From contig JAFRTE010000012.1 of the NCBI GenBank assembly GCA_017427285.1, positions 1-64,000 on the forward strand: a stretch of DNA of 64,000 nt. Reading direction: 5' to 3'. The position numbers and the translations under genes are program-made. The DNA comes from Clostridia bacterium. GTDB lineage: Bacteria > Bacillota > Clostridia > Oscillospirales > UBA644. Position 1 is the stretch's first letter, and every line of letters starts with the position of its first letter. The notes under the pieces are model-generated. The model worked only from the letters and a program-made list of their open reading frames with translations. It did not search any database and was not told the origin of the DNA. Positions 35,307 to 46,300 of this stretch are shown in pieces.

Positions 35307-36335
35307 TTAAAACAGAGTGTTTTCCGTCGCTGCCGGAAACGGAATACCGAGGTGGTCGTAGGCTGCTTTCGTTACGCAGCGTCCTCTCGGCGTGCGGTTA
35401 ATAAAGCCGAGCTGCAAAAGAAACGGCTCGTAAACGTCCTCTATCGTAACGCTTTCCTCGCCCGTGAGCGCCGCAAGCGTTTCAAGGCCGACGGGGCCTC
35501 CGTTAAAGCTCGTTATTATTGCGGAAAGCAGCCGTCTGTCTACCGAATCGAGACCGAGACGGTCGATTTCCATTCTGTCAAGCGATTTTCTCGCCAATTC
35601 CTTGTCTATCACCCCATCGCCCAAAACCTGCGCAAAGTCGCGTATGCGCCTGAGCAGTCTGTTTGCGATCCTCGGCGTTCCCCTTGAACGCGAAGCGATC
35701 TCGTAAGCGCCCTCGGGAGTGATCGCGATATCGAGTATTTTCGCGGAATTTGTTATTATCGTCTGCAGATCCTCGGGAGAATAAAGCTCCAGACGGAAAA
35801 GCACGCCGAAACGGTCGCGAAACGGCGCGGCAAGCTGACCCGAACGTGTTGTTGCGCCGATAAGCGTAAATTTCGGCAAAGTAAATCTTATAGACCGCGC
35901 CGAAGGGCCTTTGCCGAGGATTATATCAAACTCATAGTCCTCCATGGCGGGGTAAAGCACCTCTTCGACCGTCCTTGAAAGACGGTGTATCTCGTCTATA
36001 AACAGTATGTCGCCGTCCTGAAGATTTGTAAGCAGCGCCACAAGGTCGCCCGTTTTTTCAAGCGCAGGGCCGGAAGTGATCCTTATCTGAACGCCCATTT
36101 CCGTAGCGATAATATTCGCAAGCGTTGTTTTGCCGAGCCCCGGAGGGCCGTATAAAAGCACATGGTCAAGCGACTCGCCGCGGCGTTTTGCGGCTTCGAT
36201 ATATATTTTGAGGTTTTCCTTTATCTTTTCCTGTCCGATATATCCGTCAAAGTTTTTCGGGCGCAGCGACAGCTCCGTTTCGTCGTTGTGTATCGTTCTT
36301 GCCGATAAAATCCGTTCGTCAAATTCGTTTTCCAT
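35307..36335 (-). CDS. ruvB: Holliday junction helicase RuvB
   Basis: The AAA+ motor that drives branch migration of Holliday junctions with Ruv[20 protein letters not shown] at the N-terminus, Walker [12 protein letters not shown], Walker B FIDEIHRL, sensor 1 [11 protein letters not shown] and arginine-finger region [12 protein letters not shown]. The winged-helix C-terminus has [16 protein letters not shown] and [17 protein letters not shown]. Length 342 is normal. Last gene of the asnA-ruvB operon. Confidence 0.98.
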   Translation of the reverse strand: MENEFDERILSARTIHNDETELSLRPKNFDGYIGQEKIKENLKIYIEAAKRRGESLDHVLLYGPPGLGKTTLANIIATEMGVQIRITSGPALEKTGDLVALLTNLQDGDILFIDEIHRLSRTVEEVLYPAMEDYEFDIILGKGPSARSIRFTLPKFTLIGATTRSGQLAAPFRDRFGVLFRLELYSPEDLQTIITNSAKILDIAITPEGAYEIASRSRGTPRIANRLLRRIRDFAQVLGDGVIDKELARKSLDRMEIDRLGLDSVDRRLLSAIITSFNGGPVGLETLAALTGEESVTIEDVYEPFLLQLGFINRTPRGRCVTKAAYDHLGIPFPAATENTLF

Positions 36336-36347
36336 CGTTTATTCCCC

Positions 36348-36944
36348 TTACAGATTTCTCGAAAGCATGCGGAGGGCCTGTTTTACAAGATCGTTTGTAT
36401 TGTCCGCCGAACAGCGCAAAACTGCTTTTGTGGCGTCGTTTTTGCTGTAACCGAGAGCTACGAGCACCGCAACGGCCTCGGACGCGGCGTCAGTATCGAC
36501 ACTGTAATCGCCTAAAGATGAAATTTCGGACGGAACGACCTTCGTTTTTGATATTTTGTCTTTCAGTTCAAGACATATTCTCTGCGCAAGCTTTGCACCT
36601 ACGCCCGACGCCTTCGTTATGCCTTTGACGTCGTTTGAAAGCACGCATGCGGCAAACGTTTCGGGCGTATGGACCGATAAGATCGCGAGCGCTGCCTTCG
36701 GTCCCACGCCGGAAATGGAAAGCAGCAGCTCAAAAAACTGTTTTTCCTGCTCATCCGCAAAGCCGTATAGATCGAGAGCGTCCTCTTTTACATTTAAATA
36801 AGTGTATAAGAGCACGGTCTCTTTTTTTGCTATCTGTTTATAAGTGTTTTCGGAAATTGCGCATTTATATCCTACGCCGCCGCAGTCGATAACCGCAAGA
36901 TTCGGCTGAAGGATCGCCGGTTTGCCGGAAAGATAGTAATACAT
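36348..36944 (-). CDS. ruvA: Holliday junction DNA helicase subunit RuvA
   Basis: The tetrameric junction-binding partner of RuvB. OB-fold N-terminus (IDCGGVGYKCAISE), helix-hairpin-helix pairs in LLSISGVGPKAALAIL and ITKASGVGAKLAQRICLELKDK, and the C-terminal UBA-like domain III (AVAVLVALGYSKNDATKAVL) that contacts RuvB. Length 198. Lies 12 nt before ruvB and 13 nt behind ruvC. Confidence 0.97.
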   Translation of the reverse strand: MYYYLSGKPAILQPNLAVIDCGGVGYKCAISENTYKQIAKKETVLLYTYLNVKEDALDLYGFADEQEKQFFELLLSISGVGPKAALAILSVHTPETFAACVLSNDVKGITKASGVGAKLAQRICLELKDKISKTKVVPSEISSLGDYSVDTDAASEAVAVLVALGYSKNDATKAVLRCSADNTNDLVKQALRMLSRNL

Positions 36945-36957
36945 TTTTACCTCTCAT

Positions 36958-37428
36958 TCATCTTATGCAGTGCGCGCAGCAAATAGCCATTGCAAGCGCG
37001 TCCGCAGCGTCGTCGGGCTTTGGTATTTTTTCAAGATTGAGCAGCATTTTCACCATTGTCTCAACCTGTTCTTTTTCCGCTCTTCCGTAGCCCGTGACCG
37101 CCTGTTTTACCTGAAGCGGAGTAAACTCGGAACAATGGATGCGTTTTTTCGTGAGCGCAAGAAGCAAAACGCCTCTCGCCTGGGCAACGTCTATCGCCGT
37201 TTTCGTGTTTGTATTGAAAAACAGCTTTTCCATAGCCGCCGTTTCAACGTGATAGTAGTCTATAAGCCGTGACGCCTCGTCGAAAATCTGCTCGATCCTG
37301 TCGCAAAGCGGGGTATGCGCGGGAGTGATTATCGCGCCGTAGTCCGAACCGAAAAACTTGTTTCCGCGCCAGTCCACAACGCCCCAGCCGACAGTTGCAA
37401 CCCCGGGGTCTATGCCCAAAATTATCAT
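36958..37428 (-). CDS. ruvC: Holliday junction resolvase RuvC
   Basis: The endonuclease that cuts Holliday junctions. The RNase H-like acidic residues are visible in [12 protein letters not shown] (Asp6), AAMEKLFF (Glu), and [17 protein letters not shown] at the end. [17 protein letters not shown] is the usual DNA-contact stretch. 156 residues. Its start overlaps the smpB stop by 4 nt. All three Ruv subunits are in line. Confidence 0.97.
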   Translation of the reverse strand: MIILGIDPGVATVGWGVVDWRGNKFFGSDYGAIITPAHTPLCDRIEQIFDEASRLIDYYHVETAAMEKLFFNTNTKTAIDVAQARGVLLLALTKKRIHCSEFTPLQVKQAVTGYGRAEKEQVETMVKMLLNLEKIPKPDDAADALAMAICCAHCIR

Positions 37429-37874
37429 CTGCCGTCTCCCATCTTTCTTTCAATTTCGCGCTGCGCGTCTCTTTTTGCCGCCGCCTCCCGCTTATCGTAG
37501 AGCTTTTTGCCCTTGCAAAGCCCTATTTCAACTTTTACTCTCGCATTTTTGAAATAGACGGAAAGCGGAATTATCGAATATCCGTCTTTTTTAACGTCGT
37601 TGAAAAGCTTGAGTATCTCTTTTTTATGCATTAAAAGCTTGCGTTCTCTGAGCGGGTCTTTATTGAAAATATTCCCCTTTTCGTAAGGCGAAATATGCAT
37701 ACCGTGAATGAAGATCTCTTTTCCGTTCGTCTGACAGTACGAATCCTTGAGGTTTACCGCGCCCTGCCGTATACTTTTTACTTCCGTACCGGCAAGGGAA
37801 ATTCCCGCCTCGTATTTTTCTTCAACAAAATAATCGTGATACGCTTTTTTATTCTGCGCTGCGATCTTCGGCAT
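37425..37874 (-). CDS. smpB: SsrA-binding protein SmpB
   Basis: The tmRNA partner that rescues stalled ribosomes. [51 protein letters not shown] and the basic C-terminal tail [17 protein letters not shown] are diagnostic. Length 149. No tmRNA gene is visible in the window. It overlaps ruvC by 4 nt and lies 17 nt behind purB. Confidence 0.98.
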   Translation of the reverse strand: MPKIAAQNKKAYHDYFVEEKYEAGISLAGTEVKSIRQGAVNLKDSYCQTNGKEIFIHGMHISPYEKGNIFNKDPLRERKLLMHKKEILKLFNDVKKDGYSIIPLSVYFKNARVKVEIGLCKGKKLYDKREAAAKRDAQREIERKMGDGR

Positions 37875-37891
37875 TTTTTGCTCCTTTTTTG

Positions 37892-39331
37892 TCAGACTTT
37901 CAGTCCCTCGTCCTTCATTATCCTGCCTGCGTCGACATACGGCTTGATGCGCGGATAAACGGTATTTTCAAGGTATTCCTCAGTCTGTTTCGGCGCTCTT
38001 CCCACAAAGCTTTCGGGGGAAAGCAGCGAATTGATCTCGTCTTTTTCAAGCAGAAAAGCCTCGTCCGCGGCAATTCTTTCAAGAAGGTCGTTTTCGCCGC
38101 CCTCTTTTACCTTTTTTGCCGCCGCCTGACTGTGAACGCGTATTTTTTCGTGAAGCTCCTGCCTGTCGCCGCCGTTTTTAACAGCCGCCATCATAATGTT
38201 TTCGGTTGCCATAAACGGAAGCTCGTTCATAAGTCTTCTGCGTATCATATTCGGATATACGACAAGTCCGTTTGATACGTTTATATAAATATTCAGTATC
38301 GCATCAACGCCCAAAAACGCCTCGGATACGGCGATCCTTTTGTTTGCGCTGTCGTCAAGAGTCCTCTCAAACCACTGCGTACCCGCCGTAAACGCAGGCG
38401 ACAGAGAGTTTGTGATAACGTATCTTGCAATTGCGCATATTCGCTCGCTTCTCATCGGATTGCGCTTATACGGCATTGCCGAAGAGCCGATCTGATGCTC
38501 TTCAAACGGTTCTTCAATTTCCTTGAAATTTGCAAGGATTCTCAGATCGTTTGCAAACTTCATCGCGCTTTCCGCTATCCCTGCAAGCGTTGCGCAGATA
38601 TTTGCGTCTACCTTGCGGCTGTAAGTCTGCCCCGAAACGGGATACGTCTCATCAAATCCCATCTCATTTGCGATCATTTTTTCGAGTTTAGGCGTTTTTT
38701 CGTCCGCGTCTTTTCCGAAAAGCTCTTTGAAGGACGCCTGTGTGCCCGTAGTACCCTTCTGACCGAGCAGTTTTAAGCCGTTTATGCGAAAATCAAGCTC
38801 GTCAAGATCGAGCATAAGCTCGTTAATCCATAAAGTCGCCCTTTTTCCTACGGTAGTCGGCTGCGCGGGCTGAAGATGCGTATAGGCAAGACAAGGCATA
38901 TCCTTATATTTATGCGCAAAATCCGCAAGCGCCTTTATAACTGTTACGAGCTTGTCGCGGATAAGCTCAAGGCCCTGCTTCATTACTATAATATCCGTGT
39001 TGTCGCCTACGTAACAGGACGTTGCGCCAAGATGGATTATCGGCTTTGCGCCCGGCGCCTGCACCCCGTATGCGTAAACGTGAGCCATAACGTCGTGACG
39101 GACTTCTTTTTCGCGGGCGGCAGCCACGTCGAAATTGATATCGTCTTTAAATTTTTCAAGCTCCGCTATCTGCTCATCGGTAATATTGAGCCCGAGCTCT
39201 TTTTCCGCACGCGCAAGCGCGATCCAGAGACGGCGAAAAGTTTTGAATTTGTTTTCCGCCGAAAAAATATACTGCATTTCTTTGCTTGAATAACGTGTGC
39301 AGAAAGGACTTTCGTATGAATCGTAGCTCAT
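37892..39331 (-). CDS. purB: Adenylosuccinate lyase
   Basis: Splits SAICAR and adenylosuccinate to release fumarate in purine synthesis. Family blocks: [12 protein letters not shown] at the start, [24 protein letters not shown], and the signature [15 protein letters not shown] (the flexible catalytic loop with the active Ser). Length 479 fits the eukaryote-like PurB subgroup common in Clostridia. Member of the asnA-ruvB operon, the second purine gene in the window after the purD fusion. Confidence 0.96.
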   Translation of the reverse strand: MSYDSYESPFCTRYSSKEMQYIFSAENKFKTFRRLWIALARAEKELGLNITDEQIAELEKFKDDINFDVAAAREKEVRHDVMAHVYAYGVQAPGAKPIIHLGATSCYVGDNTDIIVMKQGLELIRDKLVTVIKALADFAHKYKDMPCLAYTHLQPAQPTTVGKRATLWINELMLDLDELDFRINGLKLLGQKGTTGTQASFKELFGKDADEKTPKLEKMIANEMGFDETYPVSGQTYSRKVDANICATLAGIAESAMKFANDLRILANFKEIEEPFEEHQIGSSAMPYKRNPMRSERICAIARYVITNSLSPAFTAGTQWFERTLDDSANKRIAVSEAFLGVDAILNIYINVSNGLVVYPNMIRRRLMNELPFMATENIMMAAVKNGGDRQELHEKIRVHSQAAAKKVKEGGENDLLERIAADEAFLLEKDEINSLLSPESFVGRAPKQTEEYLENTVYPRIKPYVDAGRIMKDEGLKV

Positions 39332-39348
39332 GACGCGCTCCTTAATAA

Positions 39349-40623
39349 TTATTTTTCGCTTAACGCTTTTTCAACAGCCGCCATACGCACGCATACGCAA
39401 AGTATCTCCGCCGCCGTCTGAAGCTCGGCAACGGGGGGATGCGTCGGGGCTATGCGGATATTGTTGTCTTTCGGGTCTACGCCGTAGGGGAAGGTCGCGC
39501 CGGAAGGCGTCATTTTTACGCCCGCTTCCTTCATTAAAGTAACAACTCTTTTTGCGCAGCCGTCAGGGACGGTAAGCGAAATGAAATATCCGCCGTTGGG
39601 GTTTGACCACGTTGCGATATCCGAAATCTCTTTTTCGAGAATATACAAAACTATCGCAAATCTCGGCTTTATTATCTCCGCATGGCGCTGCATCTGCCTG
39701 CGGACGCCTTCCGCGTCCTTAAAATAACGGACGTGTCTGAGCTGATTGAGCTTATCGTAGCCGATAGTCTGAACTCCCATGTATTTTTTTATGAAATCTA
39801 CGTTGTTTTTCGACGCCGCCATAGCCGCAACGCCCGCGCCGGGATAGGAAACTTTCGATGTAGACATAAATTTATATATCATATCGCCGTTTCCGTATTT
39901 TTTCGCCTCTTCAAGGACATTTAAGAGTATATCGCTTCTGCCCGAAATATCGTGAAGAGAGTATGCGTTATCCCAGAAAACCCTGAAATCCTTCGCTTTC
40001 GGCTTCAGCTTTGCAAAACGGCGGACCGTTTCGTTTGAATATGTTACGCCCGTAGGATTAGAGTATTTCGGCACACACCATACACCCTTTATGTTTTCGT
40101 CTTCGGCAACGAGCTTTTCAACGATATCCATATCCGGACCGTCCGCAAGAAGCGGCACGCTTATCATTTCAATGCCGAGCGTTTCGCAGATCCTGAAATG
40201 ACGGTCGTAACCCGGTACGGGGCATAAAAATTTTATGTTTTCACACTTGCTCCACGGTTTTTCGCCGCCGTATACGCCGAATATCATCGCGCGGACGATA
40301 TTGTCGTACATCATATTCAGACTGCTGTTGCCGCCGACGATTATTTCGTCAACGGAAGACGTATTCATAAGCTCTGAAAACAGCTTTTTCGCTTCGGGTA
40401 TACCGTCAAGTATGCCGTAATTTCTGTAATCGACGCCCGTTTCGCCTATGCAGTCCTCGGCAGTTTTAAGCTCGGAAAGCATGGGAGTAGAAATATCGAG
40501 CTGTTCGCGGCTCGGATTTCCTCTCGACATATCGAGCGAAAGGCCGAGTGATTTATATCTGTTGTATTTCGCTTCAAGGTCGCTTTTGATTTCAAGAAGC
40601 TCCTGCCTTGAATAGTTTTGCAT
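39349..40623 (-). CDS. Aminotransferase class I, aspartate aminotransferase type Ic-like
   Basis: A PLP-dependent aminotransferase of 424 residues. LDMSRGNPSREQLD and VDYRNYGILDGIPEAKKLFSEL form the N-terminal substrate region; NSSLNMMYD is the PLP phosphate loop; KYSNPTGVTYS and FWDNAYSLHD follow, and the PLP lysine is in FMSTSKVSYPGAGVA. This pattern is that of a distinct aspartate aminotransferase subgroup. It may supply aspartate for AsnA and for PurB's upstream step, which suits the operon. Confidence 0.88.
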   Translation of the reverse strand: MQNYSRQELLEIKSDLEAKYNRYKSLGLSLDMSRGNPSREQLDISTPMLSELKTAEDCIGETGVDYRNYGILDGIPEAKKLFSELMNTSSVDEIIVGGNSSLNMMYDNIVRAMIFGVYGGEKPWSKCENIKFLCPVPGYDRHFRICETLGIEMISVPLLADGPDMDIVEKLVAEDENIKGVWCVPKYSNPTGVTYSNETVRRFAKLKPKAKDFRVFWDNAYSLHDISGRSDILLNVLEEAKKYGNGDMIYKFMSTSKVSYPGAGVAAMAASKNNVDFIKKYMGVQTIGYDKLNQLRHVRYFKDAEGVRRQMQRHAEIIKPRFAIVLYILEKEISDIATWSNPNGGYFISLTVPDGCAKRVVTLMKEAGVKMTPSGATFPYGVDPKDNNIRIAPTHPPVAELQTAAEILCVCVRMAAVEKALSEK

Positions 40624-40639
40624 AGCTTTTCTCCCGGAA

Positions 40640-42028
40640 TTAATATTCTGCGTTGCCCGCCGTTCTCGGGAACGGAATAACGTCTCTTATGTTTGACATG
40701 CCCGTAAGATACATTATAAGCCGCTCGAAGCCGAGACCGAAGCCAGCGTGTTTTGTTCCGCCGTATTTTCTTAAATCAAGATACCACCAGTAATCCTTTT
40801 CGTCAAGCCCGAGCTCTTTCATCCTCTCTTTAAGGACTTCCAGACGTTCTTCGCGCTGACTTCCGCCTACGAGCTCGCCGACGCCCGGCACGAGAAGGTC
40901 CGCCGCCGCAACGGTTTTTCCGTCGTCATTCAGACGCATATAAAACGCCTTGATCTCTTTCGGATAGTCCGTAACGAATACGGGCGCCTTGTAAACCTGC
41001 TCTGTTAGGAATCTTTCGTGTTCCGTTTGCAGATCGCAGCCCCAGTAAACGGGATATTCAAATTTATCTTTGTTTTTTTCAAGTATTTTTATCGCTTCGG
41101 TATACGGCAGACGGACAAAATCCGCGTCAAGAAGCGCCGTAAGACGTTCTATAAGCCCTTTATCGATAAAATCGTTGAAAAATTTCATATCGTCGGGGCA
41201 CGTTTCAAGGACGTATGCGATAACGTATTTTATCATATCGCGCGAAAGATCCATTTCGTCCGAAAGCTCCGCAAACGCGATTTCCGGCTCTATCATCCAG
41301 AATTCCGCGGCGTGGCGCGCCGTATACGATACCTCCGCTCTGAAAGTCGGGCCGAAAGTGTATACTTTGCCGAATGCGAGAGCAAAAGTTTCGGCGTTGA
41401 GCTGACCCGAAACTGTTAAATTTGCGCTCTTTCCGAAAAAGTCCTTCGAATAATCTACCTTGCCGTCCTCGGTTTTAGGCACGTCTTCGAGCTCGAACGT
41501 AGTTACCTTAAACATTTCGCCCGCGCCCTCGCAGTCGCTGCCCGTGATAAGCGGCGTGTTTACGTATATAAAGCCCTTTTCGGCAAAAAATTTGTGGATC
41601 GCCTGAGCCGCGGCGGAACGTACGCGAAAGACAGCCGAGAAAGTGTTCGTTCTCGGGCGCAGATACGCAATTTCTCTTAAAAATTCGAGAGAATGGCGCT
41701 TTTTCTGCAAAGGATAGTCGGGCGTAGACTCGCCTTCTACATCGATTTTATCTGCCTTTATCTCAAACGGCTGCTTCATTTCGGGAGTTGCTGCTACCTT
41801 GCCCTCAACTCTTACCGACGCGCCTACGTTGAGCTTTGCTATCTGTTTGTAATTATCGAGCTTTGCCTCTTCAAAAACTATCTGCGTGGACCTGAAGCAG
41901 CTGCCGTCGTTAAGTTCTATAAAACCGAACGCTTTCGAGTCGCGCACAGTGCGGACCCAGCCTGCCACGGAAACGGTTTTTCCGTCAAACGCCGCAATAT
42001 CGGCAAAAATTTCTTTAATGGGTGTCAT
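40640..42028 (-). CDS. asnS: Asparaginyl-tRNA synthetase
   Basis: Class IIb aminoacyl-tRNA synthetase. The N-terminal OB-fold carries [24 protein letters not shown]; motif 2 is [24 protein letters not shown] and motif 3 [28 protein letters not shown], ending GNAEY. 462 residues. I choose the ATG at 42028, since AGGTGA lies 6 nt upstream; a GTG three codons earlier overlaps that site. Directly behind asnA, so free asparagine synthesis and its charging are one transcript. Confidence 0.97.
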   Translation of the reverse strand: MTPIKEIFADIAAFDGKTVSVAGWVRTVRDSKAFGFIELNDGSCFRSTQIVFEEAKLDNYKQIAKLNVGASVRVEGKVAATPEMKQPFEIKADKIDVEGESTPDYPLQKKRHSLEFLREIAYLRPRTNTFSAVFRVRSAAAQAIHKFFAEKGFIYVNTPLITGSDCEGAGEMFKVTTFELEDVPKTEDGKVDYSKDFFGKSANLTVSGQLNAETFALAFGKVYTFGPTFRAEVSYTARHAAEFWMIEPEIAFAELSDEMDLSRDMIKYVIAYVLETCPDDMKFFNDFIDKGLIERLTALLDADFVRLPYTEAIKILEKNKDKFEYPVYWGCDLQTEHERFLTEQVYKAPVFVTDYPKEIKAFYMRLNDDGKTVAAADLLVPGVGELVGGSQREERLEVLKERMKELGLDEKDYWWYLDLRKYGGTKHAGFGLGFERLIMYLTGMSNIRDVIPFPRTAGNAEY

Positions 42029-42044
42029 TTTTATCACCTGTACC

Positions 42045-43049
42045 TTACAGTAATTTCATATTGTTTTTTTCGCACGTCTCGCGCATTTCGTCGGGCCAGA
42101 GCGACACCTGTACCTCGCCTATATGCGCTTTTTGCAAAAGGAGCATGCAAAGTCTGCTCTGTCCTATGCCGCCGCCGACCGTAAGCGGCATATTACCCGC
42201 AAGAAGCTCGCGGTGGAAGGGAAGATCCCGCCTTTCGTCCGCTCCGGCTTTTTTGAGCTGTTCGTCCATGGACTTCTCGTCAACTCTTATACCCATAGAC
42301 ATTATTTCGAGCGAAGTATCGAGCGGTTCGAAGCGGTAAATAAGATCGCCGTTCAGCTTCCAGTCGTCGTAGTCCGGCGCGCGGCCGTCGTGCGGGATCC
42401 CGCTTTTCAGCTTGTCGCCTATCTGCATTATAAAAACGATCGGATATTTTTTCGTTATCTCGTTTTCTCTCTCTTTCGGCGTGAGGGAAGGATACATATC
42501 CTCAAGCTCCTGCGACGTGATGAAAAACACGTCTTTGCCGTGCGTGAAGGACGTTTGCGCCTTCGAGTAGGTTTTATTAAGTATCTCCCAGGTATCGTGG
42601 ATCGCGCAGACTATTTTTTTTACGGTCTCTTTGAGGAATTCAACGTTGCGGTCCTCGCGGGTTATCACGACCTCCCAGTCCCACTGATCAACGTATATCG
42701 AATGGAAATTGTCTACTTCTTCATCAGCGCGTATTGCGTTCATATCCGCGTAAATGCCTCTGTGCGGCTCAAACCCGTATTTTTTTAACGCGTATCTTTT
42801 CCATTTTGCAAGCGAGTGGACTATCTCTGCGCGGCGTCCGTCAAAAACGAACGATACGGGCGTTTCTGTTCCGTTCAGATCGTCGTTCAAGCCGCTGTCT
42901 TTATAAACAAAAAGGGGCGCGGAAACACGCTCGAGATTAAGCAGCTTTGAAAGCTCTATCTCAAAAACGTCTTTTATTATTTTTACCGCCTTCTGCGTCT
43001 GCCGAAGCGTTAAAAACGAACTGTATTCTTTCGGAATTATCAATCCCAT
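42045..43049 (-). CDS. asnA: Aspartate-ammonia ligase AsnA
   Basis: Ammonia-dependent asparagine synthetase, related to class II tRNA synthetases. [52 protein letters not shown] and [28 protein letters not shown] are all diagnostic. Length 334 is normal. First gene of an eight-gene operon (asnA, asnS, aminotransferase, purB, smpB, ruvC, ruvA, ruvB) with intergenic gaps of 12-17 nt. Confidence 0.97.
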   Translation of the reverse strand: MGLIIPKEYSSFLTLRQTQKAVKIIKDVFEIELSKLLNLERVSAPLFVYKDSGLNDDLNGTETPVSFVFDGRRAEIVHSLAKWKRYALKKYGFEPHRGIYADMNAIRADEEVDNFHSIYVDQWDWEVVITREDRNVEFLKETVKKIVCAIHDTWEILNKTYSKAQTSFTHGKDVFFITSQELEDMYPSLTPKERENEITKKYPIVFIMQIGDKLKSGIPHDGRAPDYDDWKLNGDLIYRFEPLDTSLEIMSMGIRVDEKSMDEQLKKAGADERRDLPFHRELLAGNMPLTVGGGIGQSRLCMLLLQKAHIGEVQVSLWPDEMRETCEKNNMKLL

Positions 43050-43113
43050 ACGGTTTTTGCGCGGTTTTCTGCCCCGCTCCTCTTTCCTGGAAAAAAATAT
43101 TATATTACATTAT

Positions 43114-43142
43114 ATTATATCACATTTTATGCTTTTTTACAA
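43114..43142 (-). promoter_or_regulatory. Promoter of the asnA-ruvB operon
   Basis: On the minus strand, TTGTAA (43137-43142), 17-bp spacer and perfect TATAAT (43114-43119), 64 nt before asnA. I see no T-box-like leader. The rest of 43143-43255 holds nothing I can identify. Confidence 0.82.
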
Positions 43143-43255
43143 GTAGGAAAATAAGTATTTTTGCGGCTTTTTGCAAAAATACTCAAAAACTGCCCGTATA
43201 TAATTTCATCATTGCCGCAGGCGCATCACTTCATCACGTGGGCAGCACAAATCAC

Positions 43256-43312
43256 TTTGTCCGTCGGTACGGACAAAAAGGAAGAAGCCCTGCGGCAATG
43301 CCGCAGGGCTTC
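43256..43312 (-). terminator. Terminator of the large secreted-protein gene, plus a second hairpin
   Basis: A perfect 13-bp stem GAAGCCCTGCGGC / GCCGCAGGGCTTC (43284-43312) followed on the minus strand by TTCCTTTTTG. A second hairpin TTTGTCCG / CGGACAAA (43256-43277) comes right behind it. The pair would give very efficient termination, fitting a highly expressed gene. Confidence 0.85.
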
Positions 43313-43358
43313 TCTTTATGCTGAAAGTTATTTCGTATTTGATTAGGAAGAAAACTTA

Positions 43359-46300
43359 TCAGTCATCAAATGTGTCAGGTACATCAACAGTGAGGCCTGC
43401 TTTAGCGAGGTTAAGAGCAATGATAGAGCTGAGGAGTTTAGCGTCGTCAGCGGGTTTATCAATGTCAGCCTTCAGAGTGTCGATAGCAGCCTTGTATGCA
43501 GCAGCGGTATCAGCGGTGCAGCCTTCAACAGCTTTTGCATATCCGTCGTTAGCTTCTTTGTAGATAGCCTTAGCCTGTTCGAGAACAACGCTGGGTTTTT
43601 CTACTTCAACGATAACAACTTCGGGTTCAACAACGGGTTCTTCTACCGGAGCGAGTTTGAGGTCTGCAAATCTGTCAGCAACAGACTTGTAAGCAGCCTT
43701 CATCTGAGATTCGGTAGCGGTGTCAGCTTCAGCCATAGCGTATGCAGCTTCAACAGCGTTAGCAAACTTTCTGTAGGAAGCTTCGGTATAGAGATCAACA
43801 ACAACCTGGAGTTCGAGAACCTTGGTGTCTTTCTTGAGGTCTTTACCGGTGTACATAGACTTAGCGAGAGCGGTCATTGCGTTGTCAACGTTCTTGATTA
43901 TAGCGTCAAGATCGGTGGAGTTGAGAACAGTGATTGTCCACTGGAGAGCTTTCTTAGCTTCGGAGATAGCTACTGTGAGGTTATCTTTAGCAGCTTTGTC
44001 TTCGGTTACGTTTGCACGAGCGTAGAGAGCTTCAGCGTCAGCGATCTTAGCAGCGAGGGTGTCTTTGTTGGAAGCGCCGTCAACAGCTTCGATCTTAGCG
44101 AGGTTAGCCATAGCAGCCTTGAGGGCAGCAACAGCGTCGTCAACGTCAGCTTTGGGAGCTCTGTCGTCGAGAGCAACATACTGAGCGTTTGCGTATGCGG
44201 TTACAAATGCATCCCAGATGGTCTTAGCTTCATCTGTGTTTGTCTTGTATTCGTATACGTTCTTGCCGTCAGCTTCTCTGAGGAGAGCTTCGAGTTCAGA
44301 TTTGTATGCTCTGAGTACAGATACAGAGTAGTCGCCTCTGGATGCCCAAGCATTGGAGAGTTCTTCAAGAACTTTTTCCGCATACCATACGGGCATGTCT
44401 TTGAGGTCGTTATCTTCTACTGTGTAGCCGGCATCTTCGTCACCAACGATGCAACCGAGAACGAGAGCGCCGATTCTTCTGAGTTCCTGATATTTATCAG
44501 CGAAGTCACGGGTGTATCCGGTTACGTCGTTTTTGCCAACGAGAGCGTTCATAGGATCGAGGTAGTTCTTCTTGAGCGGAGTAACTGCGCCGTCACCGAG
44601 CTGGCCGTAGTAGAGGTTGTAGATAGCGATATCTTCGTGAGCGTCTTCTACAGCGTGTTCAAACTTCATCTGGAAGTACTGATAGCAGTTCTTAGCATCA
44701 GCGATCTTCGCGAGGAAGATTGTGTTAGCGCCTGCAGCGAGTTTTTCGATGAGCTGTTCATAGTTGTAAGAATCAGCTTCGCCGAAGTAGTGGTCTACAA
44801 TGTAGTAGCAGTCATCAACAAATGCGTCGAATTTAGCGGCGCCTTCTGCGGTAAGGATGTAAGCTTTGAGAGCTTTTACAAAGTTATCGTAAGCTTTGAT
44901 GATGGATGTCTTTGTAGCAGGTGTTTCATACTGGTTTTCAGCAAGGAGTTTTGCAAGTGTTGTAGCGGCTGATTTAGCCTTTGCAAAGTAGTCCTTCGGA
45001 TAGTTTGCGGGATCGGTGATGCAGGGGAGAATCTCAGAGAGCACGCCCTGGCCTGCCTGAGCTTTGAGAACGGTAAGGATCTTATCGTCTTTTTCTGCAG
45101 TTGTGATATCGATGTCAAGAACGTCACATACGTTGTAGAATATCCAGCCGTAGATCTGTACGAGTTTGGTGATATCAGCAGTGAGGAGCTTGAGAGCTGC
45201 GCGGATTCTTCCGATGTAGCCGGTAGAAGCGAGGTCGCCTGTTACAGCGTCGCCGGTCTTAACGGGTGTTCCGTTAGGAATGGTCCAGTCAAAGCCAACG
45301 CCGATTTCAGAATAATCGAAATTGTCTCTTACTTCGAGAGCTACTTCAAAGAGGGTTTCGAGGAAGTTGTAAACGCTGTCAAGAGCTGCGTCCTGATTGA
45401 GCATCATTCCGTCGTCATTGATGTCTGTGTATTTGAGAACATCAGATGTGAAATCGTCGTCAGTAGCTTCAATGTTGTTGCCGCGAGCGTAGCCTACTAC
45501 GAGTTCGTAGATGGATGTAACGCCTGCGAGTTCGTCATACTGTCCGAGACCTTCGTCATTGTTGATTCTGTGTTTGAGGAAGGAGAGGATAGTCTTGGTG
45601 GGTTTGGTGGGAACCTTGTCGCGGGATTCTACGTTATCGAAGAGGTAGAAAGAGTAGGTGATGGAAGCGAGGATGTTGTCAAGCGGATCATCCGGGCCAA
45701 CGCCGTCTTTATAGATATCTACCATTACGATTTCGCCGTCAACGAGTTTGAGGATCGGGCCAACGTAACCTGCGAGGAACGCATACTTGTTGATCTCTTC
45801 GATTACAGACTTCGGATCAGCGGGGATAGAGGTCTGAATGTCGGGGAGAACGCCGTTTGTGATGTGAGCATTGAATGCATCGAGAGCCGCTTTGAGAAGA
45901 GCGGAGAATTTCCAGTAGGAGAACCAGTTGGGTTCAAATTCAACCGTTACTCTGTCGTTCTTAACATCAACGCCGGTGAGGTCTTTGATGGAACGTACGT
46001 CTGCGGGAACTATTGCGAGAACAGATTCGCCTGCAGCAGCGGGAAGCATTGTTTTGAGATCTTCTTTAGCGCCGTTCAGTCTGTCCCAAACTGCTTTGTT
46101 AGCGTCGTTTCTCGGCCAGTTTTTAAGAAGAGCTTCTGCTTTTCTTACGAGTTCTGTGCCTTCTGCAATGTTAGCAGCGGAGAGAGTCTGTTCGGGTCTC
46201 GGATCAACTGCTTTGATACCGGCAACGATCTTGTCGATAAGAGCGTTGAAGTCGGTAAGAGCAAGGATCATAAGTCTTGCATTGCTGTCTTTTTCTCTGA